Positions 61,140-64,000 of a stretch of DNA of 64,000 bases are shown in pieces. The notes beneath the pieces were generated by a model. It made no database searches. It saw nothing but the letters and a program-made list of their open reading frames with translations, and was not told the origin of the DNA. The position numbers and the translations under genes are program-made. Position 1 is the first letter of the stretch, and each line of letters opens with the position of its first letter. This DNA comes from Robertmurraya siralis (GTDB lineage: Bacteria; Bacillota; Bacilli; Bacillales; Cytobacillaceae), in NCBI RefSeq assembly GCF_005502275.1, contig NZ_SWLZ01000021.1, positions 27,861 through 91,860 of the forward strand, written 5' to 3'.

Positions 61140-62198
61140 TTATTTCATTTCTTCTTCTGCTTCCCATTTTGCTATTTCTTCCCGAACAAACGGTGCTACT
61201 TTTGTTCCTAATAGTTCAATTGCTTTCATAACATCTTCATGCGGCATCGTTCCGACTGGTACATGAAGCATAAAACGTGTAATTCCAACATTTTTACGAA
61301 GATGAATGATTTTTTGTGCCACTGTTTCTGGATCACCTACATATAGTGCCCCTTCAAAGCTTCTTGCCGCATCAAATGCAGCGCGATCATAATAGCCCCA
61401 GCCACGTTCTTTACCAAGGACATTCATTGCTTGTTGCGTTGGAGGGAAAAATTTCTCACAAGCTACTTCATTGCTTTCTGCTATAAACCCATGTGAATGA
61501 GAAGCAACTGCAAGCTTGGAAATATCGTGGCCAGACTGAGCTGCTGCACGTTTATAAAGTTGAACTAATGGAGCAAACTGCAATGGACGTCCGCCAATAA
61601 TAGCTAAAACAAGTGGTAGTCCCAGTTGGCCGGCACGGGCAACCGATTGCGGTGTGCCACCGCTCCCGATCCAAACAGGTAAAGGATCTTGAACCGGACG
61701 AGGATACACTCCTAGATTGTTTAAAGCCGGGCGATGCTTTCCGTTCCATGTGACCTTTTCTGATTCTCTAATTTTTAAAAGTAAATCGAGCTTCTCTTCA
61801 AACAGCTCATGATAATCGTTGAGGTCATAACCAAACAGAGGAAAAGATTCAATAAAAGAACCTCGCCCTGCCATAATTTCCGCTCTCCCATTCGATATCC
61901 CGTCAAGCATCGCAAAGTCTTGAAAAACGCGAACCGGATCATCTGAAGACAGCACTGATACAGCGCTTGTCAGGCGGATCCGTTTCGTTTGAGGTGCCGC
62001 CGCAGCCAGCAAAACTGCTGGTGAAGACGCCGCATAGTCTTTACGGTGATGTTCTCCTACCCCAAAGACATCAAGGCCGACTTGATCAGCGAGAATAATT
62101 TCTTCGACGACCTCACGCAAGCGCTGTGCATGACTAATAACCTTGCCAGTATGGACATCAGGGGTTGTTTCAACAAATGTGCTAATTCCTATTTCCAC
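61140..62198 (-). CDS. LLM-class flavin-dependent oxidoreductase
   Basis: The 352-residue protein is a luciferase-like monooxygenase with ADQVGLDVFGVGEHHRKDYAASSPAVLLAAAAPQTKRIRLTSAVSVL at the N terminus, MAGRGSFIESFPLFGYDL and PVWIGSGGTPQSVARAGQLG. It would use reduced flavin from a partner reductase. The GTG start follows AAGGAGGATATACATA. The substrate is not readable. Neighbours give no pathway. Confidence 0.9.
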   Translation of the reverse strand: MEIGISTFVETTPDVHTGKVISHAQRLREVVEEIILADQVGLDVFGVGEHHRKDYAASSPAVLLAAAAPQTKRIRLTSAVSVLSSDDPVRVFQDFAMLDGISNGRAEIMAGRGSFIESFPLFGYDLNDYHELFEEKLDLLLKIRESEKVTWNGKHRPALNNLGVYPRPVQDPLPVWIGSGGTPQSVARAGQLGLPLVLAIIGGRPLQFAPLVQLYKRAAAQSGHDISKLAVASHSHGFIAESNEVACEKFFPPTQQAMNVLGKERGWGYYDRAAFDAARSFEGALYVGDPETVAQKIIHLRKNVGITRFMLHVPVGTMPHEDVMKAIELLGTKVAPFVREEIAKWEAEEEMK

Positions 62199-62355
62199 TA
62201 TGTATATCCTCCTTAATTCAGATATCTTTATTTTGAGACTTTTCTTTACCTATCGCAAGTAATAAGCGTGGCCCTGCTCTAAATCAAAAAACCTTTAAAA
62301 ACATACAAATATTTGCTAAACTTCGTTATACTTAAATCTAGAGGGGGTGCTACTG

Positions 62356-62512
62356 ATGGAGAATCGTTTAAGATTGTCTAGAGCTTCTTTCACTCATGCA
62401 AAGCCTATTATTGGAAAGGCGATACTTTGCATGGGGCGAAACATTTAAGTTTATCGCTGCACTGGCTTTTCTAATATTTTGGCTTTGCACCTTATTTTCA
62501 AACTCAAAATAA
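62356..62512 (+). other. Possible frameshifted or overlapping small gene
   Basis: GAGGGGGTGCTACTG precedes an ATG at 62356 whose frame stops after 30 codons at 62448. In the next frame, an ATG at 62396 opens 38 codons that read as a one-helix membrane peptide (FKFIAALAFLIFWLCTLF) but have no ribosome site. Either a small frameshifted gene or chance. The rest of 62199-62525 shows no gene. Confidence 0.3.
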
Positions 62513-62525
62513 GGAGCGAGCGAAA

Positions 62526-62810
62526 TTGAAATATACAAACGCCAAAAACGTATTACCTGAAAAGCTGATTTCAGAAATTCAAAAATATATTCAGGGAGAA
62601 ACTCTCTATATTCCTAAGCAAGAAACGGAATACCAAAAATGGGGGACGGCAAGTGGCAGCAGAAAAATGCTCGACCGTCGCAATGCTGCAATAAAAGAGT
62701 CCTATCGTAATGGCAGCAGCATCGAACGACTAGCTGAGGAATACTTTCTTTCAACTGAAACGATTAAAAAAATTATCTATTCATATAAAATAGCTAAAGG
62801 ACACGGATGA
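62526..62810 (+). CDS. CD3324-family small protein
   Basis: The 94-residue protein starts at TTG after AAGGAGCGAGCGAAA. It has an N-terminal NAKNVLPEKLISEIQKYIQGETLYIPKQE and a C-terminal helix-turn-helix-like YRNGSSIERLAEEYFLSTETIKKIIYSY, which fits the CD3324 family of unknown function. The C-terminal part suggests DNA binding. It stands alone with its own terminator. Confidence 0.8.
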   Translation: MKYTNAKNVLPEKLISEIQKYIQGETLYIPKQETEYQKWGTASGSRKMLDRRNAAIKESYRNGSSIERLAEEYFLSTETIKKIIYSYKIAKGHG

Positions 62811-62840
62811 AATATGGATTCATCCGTGTCCTTTTAGGTA
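62798..62840 (+). terminator. Terminator of the CD3324-family gene
   Basis: AAAGGACACGGATGAA and TTCATCCGTGTCCTTT form a strong stem that includes the gene stop, followed by TTAGG. Confidence 0.85.
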
Positions 62841-62900
62841 AAAAACGATTCTCATTCATTCTCTCCATTTTAAAAAAAAGCTTTCTTCTTTAAAATAAGG

Positions 62901-62975
62901 GTTATTATATGTCAGTGTTGATCTTTGCCTATTTTCTCAACCATTCAACATACGTGTGAAACCAAAGGCATTTAT
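62901..62975. repeat. Degenerate MITE-like copy, reverse orientation
   Basis: GTTATTATATGTCAGTGTTGAT and GCCTATTTTCTC follow the reverse complement of the right end of the family. CGTGTGAAACCAAAGGCATT matches its centre. The copy is about 60 bases before the ATG of the FusB-like gene. Confidence 0.5.
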
Positions 62976-63033
62976 CAACTGGTTTGACAAATCCTCTAAT
63001 AAGATTACTGCCAATATAGGAGAGAGAGAGAAA

Positions 63034-63744
63034 ATGACAGAGAAATTTATAAAAAATGAACAATTTAATTTTATTAAAAAACAAGTTGCCCTAATTAAAG
63101 ACAGTATTAAAAAGCATGTGCCTCCGACTGTTCTAAATGCAACAATTGGTCTGGCCAATGCTAAAGCTTTGGAGTTGTTTCCACATGCATCTGCAGAACA
63201 AATCACACTGCTCGACCTTTCTAATTTAAAAACAGAAGATCAATTTGAACAATATCTCCAGCAACTTTCAGCATATGTAATAGACTTTCCTCATATTACA
63301 GAACAGCAGCTTAAAAAGATGTTTCCGAAAAGCAAAAAGTTAAAGCTTCCTGATTTATCAAATTTAGCTGGCAATAAGCTTACCTATTTAGGCTGGAATG
63401 ATCTTCGAACCAACAAAAAGTATCTTGTTTATGAACTTGATGGAAAGCTCGTTGGGATTGAATGCAAAATGTCTGCGATCGAAAAAAATAATATCTGTTC
63501 CATTTGTAATGGCCATGGTGAGGTTACCTATTTCTCCACAATCACCAAATCAAAGAAAGCAAATAATCCTGATTATTATAAGGCTATCGGAAATCTCATT
63601 TGTACTGATAGCAATAAGTGTAATGAAAAAATCACCAACGTCGACTATCTTGAAATTTTTTTAAAGGAATCGTTAGGGATAGAACAAACAAAAGATCGTA
63701 TGTACTACTTAAACGAAGATGCATTCCGGAAAAATCGTGATTAA
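63034..63744 (+). CDS. FusB/FusC-type EF-G-binding protein
   Basis: The 236-residue protein fits the FusB family: a helical N-terminal half and a C-terminal treble-clef zinc region with ICSICNGHGEV at the start and LICTDSNKCNEKI at the end, giving four Cys ligands. FusB-type proteins bind EF-G and free it from the ribosome, which in staphylococci confers fusidic acid resistance. The ATG follows GGAGAGAGAGAAA and is 26 codons inside the longest frame. The last codons, for AFRKNRD, belong to the first unit of the ATTCCGGAA array, so its end is shaped by repeat DNA. Confidence 0.82.
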   Translation: MTEKFIKNEQFNFIKKQVALIKDSIKKHVPPTVLNATIGLANAKALELFPHASAEQITLLDLSNLKTEDQFEQYLQQLSAYVIDFPHITEQQLKKMFPKSKKLKLPDLSNLAGNKLTYLGWNDLRTNKKYLVYELDGKLVGIECKMSAIEKNNICSICNGHGEVTYFSTITKSKKANNPDYYKAIGNLICTDSNKCNEKITNVDYLEIFLKESLGIEQTKDRMYYLNEDAFRKNRD

Positions 63745-63835
63745 TTCCGGAATTTTTCTGATGAATTCCGGAAAAAGCAGATATATTTCCGGAAAAATTG
63801 CATGAATTCCGGAATTTCACCCTACAATTCCGGAA
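63723..63835. repeat. Phased array of ATTCCGGAA, 20-21 bp period
   Basis: The 9-mer ATTCCGGAA (once TTTCCGGAA, the first followed by AAA) starts at 63723, 63744, 63765, 63786, 63806 and 63827, at distances of 21, 21, 21, 20 and 21. TTCCGGAA is itself a palindrome. The first unit lies inside the 3' end of the FusB-like gene. The others are in its 3' flank. Confidence 0.9.
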
Positions 63836-63860
63836 ACATAAGAAAAACCAGGTTTTCACG

Positions 63861-63932
63861 ATATCGGTCTTTAAAAAAATATTTCGGTCTTTATTTCATT
63901 TTATCGGTCTAAATCGAAATATTTCGGTCTTT
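63861..63932. repeat. Phased array of AT(A/T)TCGGTCT, exact 20-bp period
   Basis: The decamer ATATCGGTCT, ATTTCGGTCT or TTATCGGTCT starts at 63861, 63881, 63901 and 63921. TTTA follows three of the four. It begins 34 bases after the last ATTCCGGAA unit and has a different motif. The rest of the window to 64000 shows nothing further. Confidence 0.88.
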
Positions 63933-64000
63933 ATACTGTTATTGTCCCTATATAGTAGACAGTTTTAGAAAAACAGTCACTCTCGAATTCATGATATAGT

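Noticed and set aside
63632..63859. Minus-strand frame over the ATTCCGGAA array
   Set aside because: It is generated by the short repeats and overlaps the FusB-like gene on the other strand.

Overview
This is a low-GC Firmicute chromosome segment, most likely from Bacillaceae. The evidence is strong GGAGG-type ribosome binding sites, frequent TTG and GTG starts, PerR, Fur and Rex boxes close to the Bacillus consensus, and many genes with clear Bacillus subtilis counterparts (SfsA, MgtE, CsaA, NrnB, HmoA, YkgA, YoaP, CatE, YvgN and YcgT types). The genus cannot be fixed from the sequence. No rRNA, tRNA, CRISPR array or prophage was recognised.

Layout. (1) 0.5-12.5 kb, minus strand: one long, mostly overlapping cobalamin operon behind an adenosylcobalamin riboswitch with an intrinsic terminator. 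It encodes BtuF-BtuC uptake, a BtuD ATPase fused to the cobinamide amidohydrolase CbiZ, the late nucleotide-loop assembly enzymes (CbiB, CobD, CobU, CobQ, CobS, two histidine phosphatases), a PduO adenosyltransferase, a degenerate CobU-like protein, and the alpha-ribazole transporter/kinase pair CblT/CblS. It reads as corrinoid salvage without corrin-ring synthesis and without CobT. (2) 12.7-21.9 kb: SfsA, an unknown Bacillus-type protein, MgtE, a mosaic scar holding an IS1182-type transposase remnant, a RodA/FtsW protein, a YqaA-type membrane protein, PerR-box-controlled Dps, and CatE-like VOC protein. (3) 22-31.5 kb: AdhE preceded by two Rex sites and a small gene, a short FAD protein, a CPBP protease, Fur-box HmoA, a DUF1646 permease, a DDAH-like hydrolase and an MscS channel. 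(4) 31.5-41.8 kb: a YtrA-type GntR/ABC operon with a perfect operator palindrome, a SET protein, a tiny basic protein, a Vga-like ABC-F gene behind a ribosome-sensing attenuator, then small housekeeping genes. (5) 42-47.2 kb: a Fur-box siderophore uptake operon divergent from a ferredoxin-NADP reductase-like gene. (6) 47.4-57.8 kb: redox enzymes, then an alpha-glucoside cluster (two GH13 glucosidases, MalEFG-like ABC transporter, LacI regulator). (7) 57.8-64 kb: a 52-bp tandem array, DUF4173 and PadR/HAAS genes, a luciferase-like oxidoreductase, and a FusB-like EF-G-binding protein that runs into two phased short-repeat arrays.

Most notable patterns: three unrelated short motifs (TATATCRGCG, ATTCCGGAA, TCGGTCT) each repeated at a 20-21 bp period, meaning two helical turns, on the 3' side of genes; a 52-bp array whose units carry a hairpin that drifts only to G-U wobbles in minus-strand RNA; a 136-139 bp MITE-like family with degenerate relatives across the window; and a three-codon leader peptide attenuator before the Vga-like gene.

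All functional calls are by reading the protein and DNA sequence. No database search was run.
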